Source of the DNA: Bacteroidales bacterium UBA6851
Lineage (GTDB): Bacteria > Bacteroidota > Bacteroidia > Bacteroidales > UBA932
Length of the DNA: 64,000 bases
Assembly (NCBI GenBank): GCA_002451795.1
Contig: DKDJ01000008.1
Location: forward strand, 39,542 to 103,541
Reading direction: 5' to 3'
Shown here: positions 25,969-36,111 of the stretch, one piece after another
Numbering within the stretch: position 1 is the first letter of the stretch
Layout of the letters: each line of letters starts with the position of its first letter
The notes under the pieces: generated by a model
Databases searched by the model: none
What the model saw: only the letters and a program-made list of their open reading frames with translations
What the model was told of the DNA's origin: nothing
Program-made: the position numbers and the translations under genes

Positions 25969-26113
25969 CCAAGACGGACCGGAATAATCATCATAAATTG
26001 TAACAATTTGTTTGCTTTTTCTTCCATCCGCCGACACAAATTCTGACATTTCTTCATTGGAACAATTGTTGTCTAATAGCATTGCGAGTTGACTATTTCG
26101 CTCGTAAATCATT

Positions 26114-27196
26114 ATGAAAAAGCACATTATTGCCATTATGGCAGTCGCAGCGACAGCCTTGGCGGCAGCGCAGAACACTTCTGCCTGCACGGGAATCACA
26201 CTCAAGACCTCAAATGGCAGCACCGTGACAGCCCGCACCATCGAGTGGGCGGCCACAGACATGAATTCACTCTATGTAGTAGTTCCGCGCGGGTACACAA
26301 GCCAGTCCCTTACCCCTGACGGAGCCACAGGAATGCGCTTCAAGACCAAGTACGGATATGTAGGGCTCGCCGTGGAGCAGTCCGAATTCGTCACTGAGGG
26401 TCTCAACGAAAAAGGACTCTCCGCAGGGCTTTTCTACTTTCCCGAATACGGAGAATACGAATCCTATAATAGGGGAAACGCTACCAAGAGCATAGCCGAC
26501 CTCCAACTTGTAGCATACATTCTCGGCACTTGCGCCACTGTAGATGATGTAAAGAATGCGGTGAATGAGATTAAAATTCATCCCATAGACCCGCGCGCAT
26601 CCACCATCCACTGGAGATTCACAGAGCAGAGCGGCAGACAGATAGTTCTCGAAATCATCGACCAGAAATGCATTTTCTACGAGAACGAACTCGGGGTGCT
26701 CACCAACTCACCATCCCTGGACTGGCATCTGACCAACCTCAACAACTATATCAACCTCAACTCTGGTAAAATTTCGGAAAGAAAACTTGGCCGTTTGGAT
26801 ATGAAAGCCATTGGCGGAGGCACAGGCCTGCTTGGACTGCCGGGGGACTTCACCCCGCCTTCAAGATTTATTCGTGCAGCATTTTTCCAGTGCAGCGCAC
26901 CCGTAAAGGACAAGGCCGAAGACACCGTAATACAAGCTTTCCATATCCTTAATAATTTTGACATTCCAGTCGGAAGCCAGTATGCTCCAGGCGAGCAGCA
27001 GCCGGACATTCCGAGCGCGACACAGTATACGGCAGCCTCAGACCTGGTAGGAAAGAAGATTTACTGGAGGACCATGCACAACAGCAATATCCGCTGCATA
27101 GACCTGTCAGCAATAGACTTCGGGAAGGCAAAGTTTGTATGCCGTCCTCTCGATGACACGCCAAAAGAAAAAATTGTTATGGTAAACGCACAATAA
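26114..27196 (+). CDS. Choloylglycine hydrolase family (bile salt hydrolase / penicillin V acylase-like)
   Basis: 360 aa. The signal peptide MKKHIIAIMAVAATALAAAQNTSA ends directly before Cys25, which would be the N-terminal nucleophile after processing, as in Ntn hydrolases. Arg41 (ARTIEW) has the same spacing from Cys as Arg18 in bile salt hydrolase; the Asp21 position is Glu44, as in several RTMEW-type relatives. GVLTNSPSLDWHLTNLNNY holds the substrate-side Asn, and GLPGDFTPPSRFIRAAF the conserved Arg near the C-terminus. It cleaves amide bonds of bile salts or beta-lactam side chains, or N-acyl homoserine lactones; which of these cannot be decided. It is exported to the periplasm. A carboxylesterase follows 43 nt downstream. 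Confidence 0.9.
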   Translation: MKKHIIAIMAVAATALAAAQNTSACTGITLKTSNGSTVTARTIEWAATDMNSLYVVVPRGYTSQSLTPDGATGMRFKTKYGYVGLAVEQSEFVTEGLNEKGLSAGLFYFPEYGEYESYNRGNATKSIADLQLVAYILGTCATVDDVKNAVNEIKIHPIDPRASTIHWRFTEQSGRQIVLEIIDQKCIFYENELGVLTNSPSLDWHLTNLNNYINLNSGKISERKLGRLDMKAIGGGTGLLGLPGDFTPPSRFIRAAFFQCSAPVKDKAEDTVIQAFHILNNFDIPVGSQYAPGEQQPDIPSATQYTAASDLVGKKIYWRTMHNSNIRCIDLSAIDFGKAKFVCRPLDDTPKEKIVMVNAQ

Positions 27197-27212
27197 TGAC
27201 GCCTTATTTCAC

Positions 27213-27220
27213 TATTTTTG
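27213..27220 (+). promoter_or_regulatory. -7 promoter box of the carboxylesterase gene
   Basis: TATTTTTG, an exact TAnnTTTG, 19 nt before the ATG at 27240; no matching -33 element. Confidence 0.45.
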
Positions 27221-27239
27221 GATGCTAAAACATTCATTT

Positions 27240-28685
27240 ATGAAAAAAACCATTTTGCTTTTGTCGATGCTCGGGCTTTTGGCCTGCACGTCAGAGCCTG
27301 CAAACCCGGTACTGACCATCGAAGGTGGCCAGGTGCAGGGTGTCCTTTGCGACAATCCGGGAGTATACGCCTACAAGGGAATTCCATACGCAGCACCACC
27401 AATCGGTGATTTGAGATGGAAAGCTCCTCAGCCAGTAGTTCCATGGGAGGGCGTGCTTGTAGCTGACTCTTTCGGACATCCAGGTTATCAGGCAGTCCAC
27501 TATCCTGGAGGATATACTACAGAGTGGGGCTACGGCGATGAGGCCCCGTATAGCGAAGATTGTCTCTACCTCAACGTTTACACCAAAGCCCCAGGGCAGG
27601 TGGACAAGAAATTGCCTGTCGCCCTCTGGATTCACGGAGGCGGGTACCGCGAAGGATGGGGTTCAGAGCCAGAATTCGATGGACAGGAATGGGCATCAAA
27701 AGATGTGGTTCTCGTGACCTTCAACTACCGTCTCGGCGTATTCGGATTCCTCACTCACCCAGAGCTTTCCGCAGAGAATCCTAAAGGAGTCTCTGGAAAC
27801 TATGGAGTGCTCGACCAGATTGAGGCTCTTAACTGGATTCAAAAGAACATCGCACAGTTCGGTGGAGACCCTGACAATGTAACCATCTTCGGACAGAGCG
27901 CCGGCGGTGGAAGTGTTAAGACACTCTGCGAATCCCCACTCGCACGCGGAAAATTCCAGAAAGCCATCATCATGAGTGCAGGAGGAATCACTGTACCAGA
28001 CGAGAGAAGTGCTTCCATGGGAAGAATGTCCATGACACTCGAGCAGTCAGAGAAACAGAGCAAGGAGATTTTCGATTGGGCAGGACTTACTGATCTTAAG
28101 AAAATGAGAGCTGCAAGTACTGAGACCGTATATGCTCTCTCCACCATCTACAATGCAGCTTCTGGAAAGCGTGCCTACATGACAGGATCACCTATCGTGG
28201 ACGGATATGTATGCCTAAAGAGTTTTGATGACGCAGCCGTCAGTGGAACTCTTGCCGACGTACCTTACATGATTGGATATACTCTCAACGATATGGGAAA
28301 TATGGCACCAAGTGTAGCAGCTTTCGCACTTGATCGTGAGAGCAAGGGCGCAAAGTGCTGGGCATACGAGTTTGCACGTCCTCTTCCTGATGACGGTTCT
28401 CATCCAGAAGTAACCAGCCGCCTTAAGGGTGCATTCCACTCTTCAGACCTTTGGTTCGTATTCAAGTCTCTCAAGCACTGCTGGAGACCTTGGACAAAGG
28501 GAGACTGGGATCTTTCAGAGAAGATGCTTACCGCATGGACCAACTTCGCTAAATATAGCGATCCTAACGGAGCAAATGGAGGAGTATGGACTCCATACAC
28601 AGCAGAGACTCCGTCATTCATGCTATTCAAGCTGAATTCAGCAGATGCTGAAAATTCAGAAATGGGAGAGCCACTCAAGCCGTAA
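27240..28685 (+). CDS. Type B carboxylesterase, lipoprotein
   Basis: 481 aa from 27240, where the lipoprotein signal MKKTILLLSMLGLLAC begins (Cys16); an ATG at 27222 would add six residues in front of it. The alpha/beta hydrolase core has the family start VQGVLCDNPGVYAYKGIPYAAPPIGDLRW, the SEDCLYLNVY block, the oxyanion segment WIHGGGYREG, and the nucleophile elbow FGQSAGGGSVKTL (Ser near 222). The His of the triad is in GAFHSSDLWFVF. It hydrolyses carboxyl esters at the cell envelope. It sits behind the choloylglycine-hydrolase gene but has its own -7 box. Physiological substrate unknown. Confidence 0.92.
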   Translation: MKKTILLLSMLGLLACTSEPANPVLTIEGGQVQGVLCDNPGVYAYKGIPYAAPPIGDLRWKAPQPVVPWEGVLVADSFGHPGYQAVHYPGGYTTEWGYGDEAPYSEDCLYLNVYTKAPGQVDKKLPVALWIHGGGYREGWGSEPEFDGQEWASKDVVLVTFNYRLGVFGFLTHPELSAENPKGVSGNYGVLDQIEALNWIQKNIAQFGGDPDNVTIFGQSAGGGSVKTLCESPLARGKFQKAIIMSAGGITVPDERSASMGRMSMTLEQSEKQSKEIFDWAGLTDLKKMRAASTETVYALSTIYNAASGKRAYMTGSPIVDGYVCLKSFDDAAVSGTLADVPYMIGYTLNDMGNMAPSVAAFALDRESKGAKCWAYEFARPLPDDGSHPEVTSRLKGAFHSSDLWFVFKSLKHCWRPWTKGDWDLSEKMLTAWTNFAKYSDPNGANGGVWTPYTAETPSFMLFKLNSADAENSEMGEPLKP

Positions 28686-28702
28686 CCAAATACGTAATAT
28701 TC

Positions 28703-28735
28703 AAAAAGCCCGGGGAATCAATTCCTCGGGCTTTT
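28703..28735. terminator. Bidirectional terminator
   Basis: AAAAAGCCCGGGGAAT and ATTCCTCGGGCTTTT form a long stem with a CA loop (one mismatch) between the convergent carboxylesterase (plus) and guanine deaminase (minus) genes. Confidence 0.85.
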
Positions 28736-28743
28736 CTGTACTA

Positions 28744-29226
28744 TTAATATTCTACCTTATCGGTTTTGAGACGCCATTCATCGAACGGTTCAAGACGCTT
28801 TATATCCCCGTCCCACTTGAACGGGATGCTTCTTGAGGACATAGGAAGAGCTATCTCCTTGTAAATAAACGAGTCATCAAAGCCAGCATCGGCGGCATCC
28901 GTCTGGGTTCCGGCATAGACCACACGGTCGAGCCGGGCCCAATATATGGCGCCGAGGCACATAGGGCAAGGCTCACACGATGTATAAAGCACACAACCTT
29001 TCAGCTCAAAATGCCCAAGTTTAGCACAAGCGCTCCTAATTGCCTGCACTTCCGCGTGAGCGGTAGGGTCAGCATTAGAGGTTACACGATTAACTCCGGT
29101 AGCAATAACCTCACCGTCCTTGACGATGACAGCCCCGAAAGGACCTCCTCCATTACGCACATTCTCTGTGGCAAGGTCTATGGCCTGATTGATAAAAATT
29201 TTATCATTTTCTGAAATATTACTCAT
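28744..29226 (-). CDS. guaD: Guanine deaminase (CDA-fold, GuaD type)
   Basis: 160 aa from the ATG at 29226; the frame is open further upstream but that stretch is inside the 5-FTHF cyclo-ligase gene. The cytidine-deaminase fold zinc motifs are PTAHAEV (His and catalytic Glu, about 53-59) and PCPMCLGAIYWARL. TDAADAGFDDSFIYKEI is characteristic of Bacillus-type guanine deaminase and separates it from TadA. It converts guanine to xanthine in purine salvage. It is the last gene of the fumarase-AsmA-cyclo-ligase unit, 7 nt after the cyclo-ligase stop. Confidence 0.9.
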   Translation of the reverse strand: MSNISENDKIFINQAIDLATENVRNGGGPFGAVIVKDGEVIATGVNRVTSNADPTAHAEVQAIRSACAKLGHFELKGCVLYTSCEPCPMCLGAIYWARLDRVVYAGTQTDAADAGFDDSFIYKEIALPMSSRSIPFKWDGDIKRLEPFDEWRLKTDKVEY

Positions 29227-29233
29227 AATATTG

Positions 29234-29776
29234 TTATTTAAACAAATAGTCAACTTTCCTATCCCATGCATCCACAGGAATACTATCCATCTCCCTAAAA
29301 GGGAATGAAACAGCAGCAATGGGACAATTAAGTATAGGTAGCAGCCTATCATAGAAGCCTTTGCCCCTACCCATACGATAGAAGCGCCCCTGCCCATCTG
29401 GAGCAAAAGCTATACCAGGAACAAGAGCAAGTCCAACCTCTGAAGCTTCCACAAGTTCAGCATCGTCCGATGGCTCAAGAATTCCTTTGTAGCCCGGCAC
29501 AAGCCGTTCCTTATCATATCGGCATAGTTCCAAAGAGTCCCCGGCCACTCGCGGAATTATCATGTCTTTGGTCTCACTCCACCGTTCGAGAAAATCCCAA
29601 GTATCGACCTCACCACGGATAGACATGTATGCAAGTACACATCTAGCATTCGAAAACACCGGATGAGACTCCAGAGCGGAAATAATCCTCCTTGACTCAT
29701 CTTCAGCTACGCCAGACTCCATAAAGGAGTCCTCCCGAAGACGCATCATAGCACGTATCTGTTTCTTCTCCATCAT
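29234..29776 (-). CDS. 5-formyltetrahydrofolate cyclo-ligase
   Basis: 180 aa. It closes 5-formyl-THF to 5,10-methenyl-THF with ATP, recycling a folate store. The family blocks are the N-terminal KKQIRAMMRLR, the middle VLAYMSIRGEVDTW, and the nucleotide-binding GFAPDGQGRFYRMGRGKGFYDRLL-type segment (here VPGIAFAPDGQGRFYRMGRG). Length is normal. It overlaps the end of the AsmA-like gene by 4 nt and is followed by guaD. Both folate and guanine enzymes serve one-carbon and purine metabolism. Confidence 0.92.
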   Translation of the reverse strand: MMEKKQIRAMMRLREDSFMESGVAEDESRRIISALESHPVFSNARCVLAYMSIRGEVDTWDFLERWSETKDMIIPRVAGDSLELCRYDKERLVPGYKGILEPSDDAELVEASEVGLALVPGIAFAPDGQGRFYRMGRGKGFYDRLLPILNCPIAAVSFPFREMDSIPVDAWDRKVDYLFK

Positions 29777-32700
29777 AACGCCCCGCCAAGCCTTGACGCC
29801 TTGCGCGCATCCTTTCGTCTTGCTCTCTCCATCTTGCGCTGCATACGTCTGTCGTATATCGAATCTTCGTACTGTCGATAGAAGTCGTCAATATTCACAG
29901 AACTCTCAGCCAATGCCTCATTGACCTCCTTCTCGATAGCCTGGCTCTGGTCTTCAAACTCCTGCTCATAGACAAAGTTGTCAATCATATCAGCATACTC
30001 ATCCATTTCCATTTCATCCAGTTCGTCATCTCCACGCTGCACTGGATCTATTAGGGAACTGCGCTGTTCGATGTCCGAGAGCGCACTAACATTGTGACGC
30101 ATGGCGGCATTAACACCACGTCTAAAAATATCTCTTATAGACTTTGACAGATTAATCTGTACAGTATCCAACTGTCTGGTATATGATGGAAGCCGGCCAT
30201 CGCGATATTTTGCACGGCCAAGAGTAAAATGCCAATTATCGGTAGTCCCATAAAGATTGACGCCGAATTTAATAAGCAAAGGAGACTTCAGCACCGAGAC
30301 GTGATAGTACATACTCTTGTCAAAGTTCTGGGTACCACGAAGCGCGAAACGGAATCTGTCCGAACTGAGCATAAAAGGAAATACTTCCACCTTGCTATCA
30401 TGTATGATAGCATCAGCCGAAAGATTATCTATATCAAGAGCATCTTTTCTACCGAAAATCAGCCTACTTGCAAACTTCCCGAACATTCCTTGGTCATAAA
30501 TTCTCAAGTCTTCCCCCCGAACCCTCATAACACCGTCCAAAGTCGGGATTATCACATTCTTATTGGTGTCAATCTGCGTTGTAGCAGACACATCCAGACC
30601 AAGTTTTCCCTCAAATGCCTTCAATGCTGGCATAAGCGTATCCACAGAAGGAATAAGGCTGATTATCTCCCTGGCCCGCATTCCTTTCAGAGAAAGATTC
30701 ACTCCAGCGGATATATCTTTCTTGGTTCTGGTAGAATAAAACGCATCAAGTTTAATGTCCCCAATATCTGTAGATAGTTCGGTACTCGTCAGCTGCATCG
30801 TCCTATCCTTGATTCTGACTCCTGACGATAAAGGACCCATGCGAGGCTCGGAGAAATCTATCTGATCAGCACTCATCTTAAGGGTCAGATCCACATTCCC
30901 AGGCACTATGAATATAGGCAAATCCTTAACATTAACCCTGGCATCCGCTAAAGTATCAGTCACGAAGCTTTCGTCCAACTCCTGCGAGACACTTACATCT
31001 CCATAGTCCTTCTCTCCTACCATCATGGCAGAAAGAAACTCATTGGCATTGATACGTCTCGAATCGGCAAGAAGATATACATTTATCATATCCTTGCTCA
31101 TGAGTGCTTTCTTAAGTCCTCGTACATACCCACATACAGTAATGTCACTTGTACCAGCTCGCACCCCAAGAGCCTCCAGCATAATCTCCTTATCGTTCAT
31201 AGACGCATCCAAAGCCGTGAGCCTGGTTCGAAGAGGGAAACCCGGCGAGGAGTAATAACCGCCAGCTGCCTTGATATGCCCCTCAGTAGACCAATTACGA
31301 AGATACTTTACCAAGGATGAATCGAGCGAAATGTCCACATCCGCCGACTCAAAATCCTTTTCCTGAAGGAAAGCAGGCATCCTGCGCGGTTTATGGGCCT
31401 CTTCTTTAGGGACGATTTTCTGTGTCGAGACAGCAAAATCCGCCCCACGCAAGCCATATCTTCCAGCTCCATACTTAAAGAACATACGCTCACTACGCGA
31501 ACTGAAAGACAGTTTAGGAAGCAGTTTTCCACCCAACACCGTCTTGGAAAGATGCCCTTCATTGCGGATATTCCTGATTCGCGTTATAAGCTCCACGCCA
31601 TTGTTAAAGTAAAGGCTATCGAAATCCACTTTCAGATCAAATCCGGTCTTACCAGAGCGTACATCTATCGCACTGTTAAACAGTACGGTATTAAGACTAT
31701 CTGAGTTCATCGACACGGCGAGGTTCCGGCTTCTGAGGGAGCCACTAATATCAGCTTCATTGAACTTGTAATTCACAAGTTCCGACTTATGGGTATGCGC
31801 ACTCAATTTGAGTCTCACATCCCCAGAAGCCCTTGTAATCCCCAAATTAGCAGGGATTATTTTCATAAGCTTTCTAAGGTCCGCCGCAGCATCAGCCGAA
31901 ATGCTATAGCAAGGATCCTTTCCTAGCAGGTCAATTCCTTCACCGTCCAAGTCAACATCAATTCCTGGAAGTACCATGCAGAATTCATGAATATCTGCAT
32001 TCAGCACCTTGTCAGGTGACATCTCTGCGTCTACGTCCACAGTAAGTTCAGCAGTAATGTCTTCTGGATGATACACGGTATATGAATGTGGAACACGAAG
32101 GCACGCCTCCAAAGACGGGATACTATGAGCGGAAAGCACACCGTCAGCCTCAAAATCAGCAGAGATGCGGGCATCAGTAGAAAAGTCCGCAAGTTGGGGC
32201 ATGAATTCCTTCGCATACTTGTATCTGATGGTATCAAGAGGGCAATCTTCAAGTCTGAGCGCCGCTTTCATCTCCGTACTGTCCGAGGCAACCCTCACAT
32301 GCCCATCAAGTGATAGAGGCATATATGCCAGCGAGGCCTTGAGTCCGTCTGCGTCAAGGTCAACATACTCCTTGCGCTTATCAATACCTACCCTACCCGA
32401 CAAATCTATAGGAAGAATAAATTTACCCAGCTCCTCCATCCGAAGCATGGCCTCAGATTTCATAAGGATGTCAAATTGATTGATATCAGGCTGGGTCACC
32501 GAAAACTCCGGCATGCAAAAATCAAGTGTATCAATTGCGTTCAAGGCCAATAGAGACAAGGAATCCACCCTCACCCCTATCCGCCTACATGCCACAGCAC
32601 CATCATCAAGACTCACATTCCCGTTCAGAGCAAGACTCTGGAAAAGGACAGATGCAGCAAGGGACGAAGCCCTTTCCTCATAGATAAATCTTGGAAAATC

Positions 32701-33234
32701 AGCAATTTCCAGTCGCTTTACCGCTACCCGGAATGATACCTCACCGGCCTCTGCATCGTCCTCATCTTCCTGCCTAGCAGATAGCCTGAGTATTCCAAGA
32801 TTGCTCGAAAGAGAATCATACACATGAACAAAGGCACGAACCCCTTCTAAACGAGCATCCCGCACATTGAGTTTTCTTCCTATGAGCGAAAAAGGGTTGA
32901 CTTTTAACTCAAGTCTATCAAAGGCCGCCAAGGTATCAAGCGTCTCCCCCACTCCGCAGAGCCCGAATATGAAAAGGCTGTCATCATCTCTATCAAACAT
33001 GTCATGCGGATATGTCACAGACACACTATCAAGCCTCACCCTCACAGAAGGGAAAGTAGAGATGACAGAAACTTTTGGACGTGAATAGGCGAGTTTGCCG
33101 TCAATATACTCGACGGCAAACTCATCTATCATGTCAGTAACCAGTTTCGAATTTAGAACTATCTGCAGTACCACAAGGACCACAGCAATAAACCCCAAAA
33201 CTGATATTATGGCTATTTTAAGCCATTTTTTCAC
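29773..33234 (-). CDS. AsmA family protein, very large
   Basis: 1153 aa with a GTG start at 33234 that overlaps the fumarase TGA (GTGA). One N-terminal membrane anchor ([21 protein letters not shown]) is followed by a long periplasmic beta-rich chain. The AsmA N-domain feature is [16 protein letters not shown], and the C-terminal domain (about 900-1060) has [30 protein letters not shown], which resembles the AsmA-C/TamB-like repeat. Such proteins form hydrophobic grooves that move phospholipids between the membranes. The last ~90 residues are charged and helical, with [20 protein letters not shown]. It sits between metabolic genes to which it has no obvious functional link. Confidence 0.85.
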   Translation of the reverse strand: MKKWLKIAIISVLGFIAVVLVVLQIVLNSKLVTDMIDEFAVEYIDGKLAYSRPKVSVISTFPSVRVRLDSVSVTYPHDMFDRDDDSLFIFGLCGVGETLDTLAAFDRLELKVNPFSLIGRKLNVRDARLEGVRAFVHVYDSLSSNLGILRLSARQEDEDDAEAGEVSFRVAVKRLEIADFPRFIYEERASSLAASVLFQSLALNGNVSLDDGAVACRRIGVRVDSLSLLALNAIDTLDFCMPEFSVTQPDINQFDILMKSEAMLRMEELGKFILPIDLSGRVGIDKRKEYVDLDADGLKASLAYMPLSLDGHVRVASDSTEMKAALRLEDCPLDTIRYKYAKEFMPQLADFSTDARISADFEADGVLSAHSIPSLEACLRVPHSYTVYHPEDITAELTVDVDAEMSPDKVLNADIHEFCMVLPGIDVDLDGEGIDLLGKDPCYSISADAAADLRKLMKIIPANLGITRASGDVRLKLSAHTHKSELVNYKFNEADISGSLRSRNLAVSMNSDSLNTVLFNSAIDVRSGKTGFDLKVDFDSLYFNNGVELITRIRNIRNEGHLSKTVLGGKLLPKLSFSSRSERMFFKYGAGRYGLRGADFAVSTQKIVPKEEAHKPRRMPAFLQEKDFESADVDISLDSSLVKYLRNWSTEGHIKAAGGYYSSPGFPLRTRLTALDASMNDKEIMLEALGVRAGTSDITVCGYVRGLKKALMSKDMINVYLLADSRRINANEFLSAMMVGEKDYGDVSVSQELDESFVTDTLADARVNVKDLPIFIVPGNVDLTLKMSADQIDFSEPRMGPLSSGVRIKDRTMQLTSTELSTDIGDIKLDAFYSTRTKKDISAGVNLSLKGMRAREIISLIPSVDTLMPALKAFEGKLGLDVSATTQIDTNKNVIIPTLDGVMRVRGEDLRIYDQGMFGKFASRLIFGRKDALDIDNLSADAIIHDSKVEVFPFMLSSDRFRFALRGTQNFDKSMYYHVSVLKSPLLIKFGVNLYGTTDNWHFTLGRAKYRDGRLPSYTRQLDTVQINLSKSIRDIFRRGVNAAMRHNVSALSDIEQRSSLIDPVQRGDDELDEMEMDEYADMIDNFVYEQEFEDQSQAIEKEVNEALAESSVNIDDFYRQYEDSIYDRRMQRKMERARRKDARKASRLGGAL

Positions 33235-34856
33235 AGACCCAACTTCTTAAAAAAGTCATTTCCCTTGTCATCCACAAGGATAAATGCAGGGAAATCCTCC
33301 ACGCGGATTTTCCAAATAGCCTCCATTCCGAGTTCAGGATACTCCACGCACTCTATAGACTTTATATTGTTCTGAGCAAGGATTGCAGCAGGACCGCCGA
33401 TAGAGCCAAGGTAGAACCCGCCATGCTTGTGACATGCATCGGTTACCACCTGACTTCTGTTGCCCTTGGCAAGCATAACCATACTTCCGCCATTATCCTG
33501 GAATTCATCCACATAAGGATCCATACGGCCAGCGGTTGTAGGTCCAAGCGAGCCACAAGGCATTCCCTGCGGAGTCTTGGCAGGACCGGCATAATAGATA
33601 GGATGATCCTTAAAGTACTGTGGCATACCTTCTCCGGCATCAAGCCGCGCCTTAATCTTGGCGTGAGCGATATCCCTAGCCACAATAATGGTTCCATTGA
33701 GGCTCAGACGAGTGCTTACTGGATACTTGGTAAGTTGAGCGAGAATCTCTGACATTGGGCAGTCAAGGTTGATCTTCACAGCATCACCCTCTCCGGCATT
33801 GCGCAGATTCTCAGGGATAAGTTCATACGGCTTATCATCCATTTTCTCAATCCAAATACCGTCGGAGTTAATTTTAGCCTTGATGTTCCTGTCTGCGGAA
33901 CAGCTGACGCCGAGACCAATCGGGCAACTTGCACCGTGACGAGGAAGCCTAATTACACGCACATCATGGGCGAAGTATTTGCCACCGAACTGGGCGCCAA
34001 GTCCAATCTTGTGAGTCTCCTCGAGAAGTTGCTTTTCAAGTTCCACATCACGGAAAGCCCTTCCAGTCTCATCGCCAGTAGTAGGGAGCGCATCGTAGTA
34101 ATGTGTAGAAGCAAGTTTCACAGTGAGAAGGTTCTTCTCTGCAGAAGTGCCTCCTACAACGATAGCAATATGATATGGTGGGCAGGCAGCGGTGCCGAGA
34201 GTCTTCATCTTGGCTACGAGGAACGGCACAAGGGTTCCCGGATTCTGGATACGCGCCTTGGTTTCCTGATAGAGATAAGTCTTATTGGCAGAACCGCCAC
34301 CCTTGGTGACACACAAGAACTTGTATTCGTCTCCCTCACAGGCCTCAATATCTATCTGGGCAGGAAGGTTGCACTTGGTATTAACCTCATTGTACATGTC
34401 CAGAGGGGCATTCTGAGAGTAACGGAGATTCTCTTCAGTGTAAGTCTTGAAAACCCCGAGGCTCAACGCCTCTTCATCGCAGAAGCCTGTCCATACCTGC
34501 TGGCCTTTCTCTCCATGCACGATAGCAGTACCTGTGTCCTGACAGAGAGGAAGTTTCCCCTTGCAAGCGATTTCAGCATTGCGAAGGAAAGTCAGAGCCA
34601 CATACTTGTCGTTGTCAGAAGCCTCAGGATCAGAAAGAATCTTGGCCACTTGCTCGTTATGTGAGCGTCGAAGCATAAAGCTTACATCACGAAAAGCCGT
34701 ATTTGACATTACCGTGAGGGCTTCTTTGGATACCTTCAGGATTTTGTGGCCTTCGAATTCCGCCGTACTGACGAGCTTCTCGGAACCAGGAATTTTGTAA
34801 TATTCAGTCTTGTCCTCGCCAAGCTGAAACATTGGAGCATACTTAAACTCTGTCAT
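33231..34856 (-). CDS. Fumarate hydratase, class I (iron-sulfur)
   Basis: 541 aa, with the alpha and beta parts in one chain. It interconverts fumarate and malate; in Bacteroidales it works in the reductive branch to succinate. [4Fe-4S] ligands are Cys105 (LPLCQDTGT), the Cys in [13 protein letters not shown] and the Cys in [16 protein letters not shown]. The C-terminal beta part (from about 375) includes [16 protein letters not shown] and [17 protein letters not shown], the swivel domain. The [4Fe-4S] centre makes the enzyme oxygen-sensitive, consistent with an anaerobe. First gene of an overlapping four-gene unit; it lies 113 nt downstream of prfB. Confidence 0.95.
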   Translation of the reverse strand: MTEFKYAPMFQLGEDKTEYYKIPGSEKLVSTAEFEGHKILKVSKEALTVMSNTAFRDVSFMLRRSHNEQVAKILSDPEASDNDKYVALTFLRNAEIACKGKLPLCQDTGTAIVHGEKGQQVWTGFCDEEALSLGVFKTYTEENLRYSQNAPLDMYNEVNTKCNLPAQIDIEACEGDEYKFLCVTKGGGSANKTYLYQETKARIQNPGTLVPFLVAKMKTLGTAACPPYHIAIVVGGTSAEKNLLTVKLASTHYYDALPTTGDETGRAFRDVELEKQLLEETHKIGLGAQFGGKYFAHDVRVIRLPRHGASCPIGLGVSCSADRNIKAKINSDGIWIEKMDDKPYELIPENLRNAGEGDAVKINLDCPMSEILAQLTKYPVSTRLSLNGTIIVARDIAHAKIKARLDAGEGMPQYFKDHPIYYAGPAKTPQGMPCGSLGPTTAGRMDPYVDEFQDNGGSMVMLAKGNRSQVVTDACHKHGGFYLGSIGGPAAILAQNNIKSIECVEYPELGMEAIWKIRVEDFPAFILVDDKGNDFFKKLGL

Positions 34857-34969
34857 AACAATACACGTTTCGCATATAAACGTTTATTAGTCAAGCCTTG
34901 CACGGTCTGCGAAACTTATCCTCCCGCACAACTCTTGTAAATCATGCTTCCACACAGGAAGACTGTCTA

Positions 34970-36037
34970 TCAGTTCTGCATCAGGAAGACCTTCATAAAC
35001 TCGTTGATATCCCCATCAAGAACTCCCTGAGTATCAGCGGTTTCATATCCAGTACGAAGATCCTTGACCATCTTGTAAGGATGAAGCACATACGAGCGTA
35101 TCTGCGAACCCCATTCGATTTTCTTCTTCTGGCCCTCCAGCTCAGCCTGCTTCTCCTGACGTTTCTTGAGTTCAATATCATAGAGACGTGACTTTAGAAT
35201 ACGCAACGCGTTTTGTCTGTTGTCCTGCTGGCTTCTGGTCTCCGTATTCTCCACAGTAATTCCAGTCGGAATATGTCTTACACGAACCCCCGTTTCCACC
35301 TTATTCACATTCTGACCGCCATGGCCACCTGAGCGGAACGTATCCCACTCTATATCAGAAGGATTAATTTCAATATTGATCGTATCATCCACAAGAGGGT
35401 ACACAAATACGGAACTAAATGTGGTCTGACGCTTGCCCTGCGCGTTAAATGGAGAAATTCTCACCAGACGGTGTACTCCAGACTCTGCCTTGAGGTAGCC
35501 ATAGGCATAATCACCCTCGAACTGGATGGTAGCAGACTTGATACCTACCTCATCACCCTCAAGAAGTTCCGTCACTGTCATCTTATATCCGTTTCTTTCG
35601 CCCCACCGCATATACATCCGCATGAGCATGGCGCTCCAATCATTGGCCTCTGTCCCCCCAGCGCCGGAATTAATGGTCAGCACGGCCCCTAGCGAGTCTC
35701 CCTCCTCTCCGAGCATATTACGAAGTTCAAGGTCTTCCACGAGACGGCGAGCATGGTCAAAAGCTTCATCAGTCTCCGGACTCTCCGGATCAAGTTCCAG
35801 CAAGACATCCAAATCATCCACTGCCGACTTGGCGGAATCATAAGCAGTTACCCACGACTTCAAGCTGCTCACCCCTTTAAGAAAGGCCTCCGCCTTCTTG
35901 GGGTCTTCCCAGAAATCGGGAGCCTGACTCTGCTTTTCTTTCAGTTCAAGCTCATCCCTTTTTCCTTTCATATTAAGACAGCGGTCAAGTGTCTCCACCC
36001 GCCCCTGAAGGTCCTTTATCTGCTCCTGTGTTATCAT
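34970..36037 (-). CDS. prfB: Peptide chain release factor 2
   Basis: 355 aa from the ATG at 36037. RF2 ends translation at UGA and UAA. It has the RF2 marks: SPF tripeptide in VRISPFNAQGKRQTTFSSVFVYP and the catalytic GGQ loop in FRSGGHGGQNVNKVETGVRV. In many bacteria the gene has an in-frame UGA near codon 25 that requires a +1 frameshift; here the corresponding stretch reads CTT AAT ATG, with no UGA and no close Shine-Dalgarno-like stimulator, so the whole protein is made in one frame. It is separated from murI by a divergent promoter region. Confidence 0.95.
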   Translation of the reverse strand: MITQEQIKDLQGRVETLDRCLNMKGKRDELELKEKQSQAPDFWEDPKKAEAFLKGVSSLKSWVTAYDSAKSAVDDLDVLLELDPESPETDEAFDHARRLVEDLELRNMLGEEGDSLGAVLTINSGAGGTEANDWSAMLMRMYMRWGERNGYKMTVTELLEGDEVGIKSATIQFEGDYAYGYLKAESGVHRLVRISPFNAQGKRQTTFSSVFVYPLVDDTINIEINPSDIEWDTFRSGGHGGQNVNKVETGVRVRHIPTGITVENTETRSQQDNRQNALRILKSRLYDIELKKRQEKQAELEGQKKKIEWGSQIRSYVLHPYKMVKDLRTGYETADTQGVLDGDINEFMKVFLMQN

Positions 36038-36075
36038 CAAGTCTTCAATTATAACCTACAAAATTACGAAACTGT

Positions 36076-36106
36076 TTTGATTTATTCAACGGATGACGTA
36101 AATTTG
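36076..36106 (+). promoter_or_regulatory. Promoter of murI, probably giving a leaderless mRNA
   Basis: TTTG (36076-36079), 19 nt, TAAATTTG (36099-36106): a perfect Bacteroidales promoter. The ATG is only 5 nt after the -7 box, so the transcript should start at or next to it. Confidence 0.7.
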
Positions 36107-36111
36107 CTCTC

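Noticed and set aside
34867..34915. Inverted repeat GTTTCGCA / TGCGAAAC upstream of fumarase
   Set aside because: Eight bases with a 33-nt loop can arise by chance here and no promoter box is linked to it.
34970..36040. Programmed frameshift in prfB
   Set aside because: The frame is continuous from ATG 36037 and no UGA occurs at the usual site.
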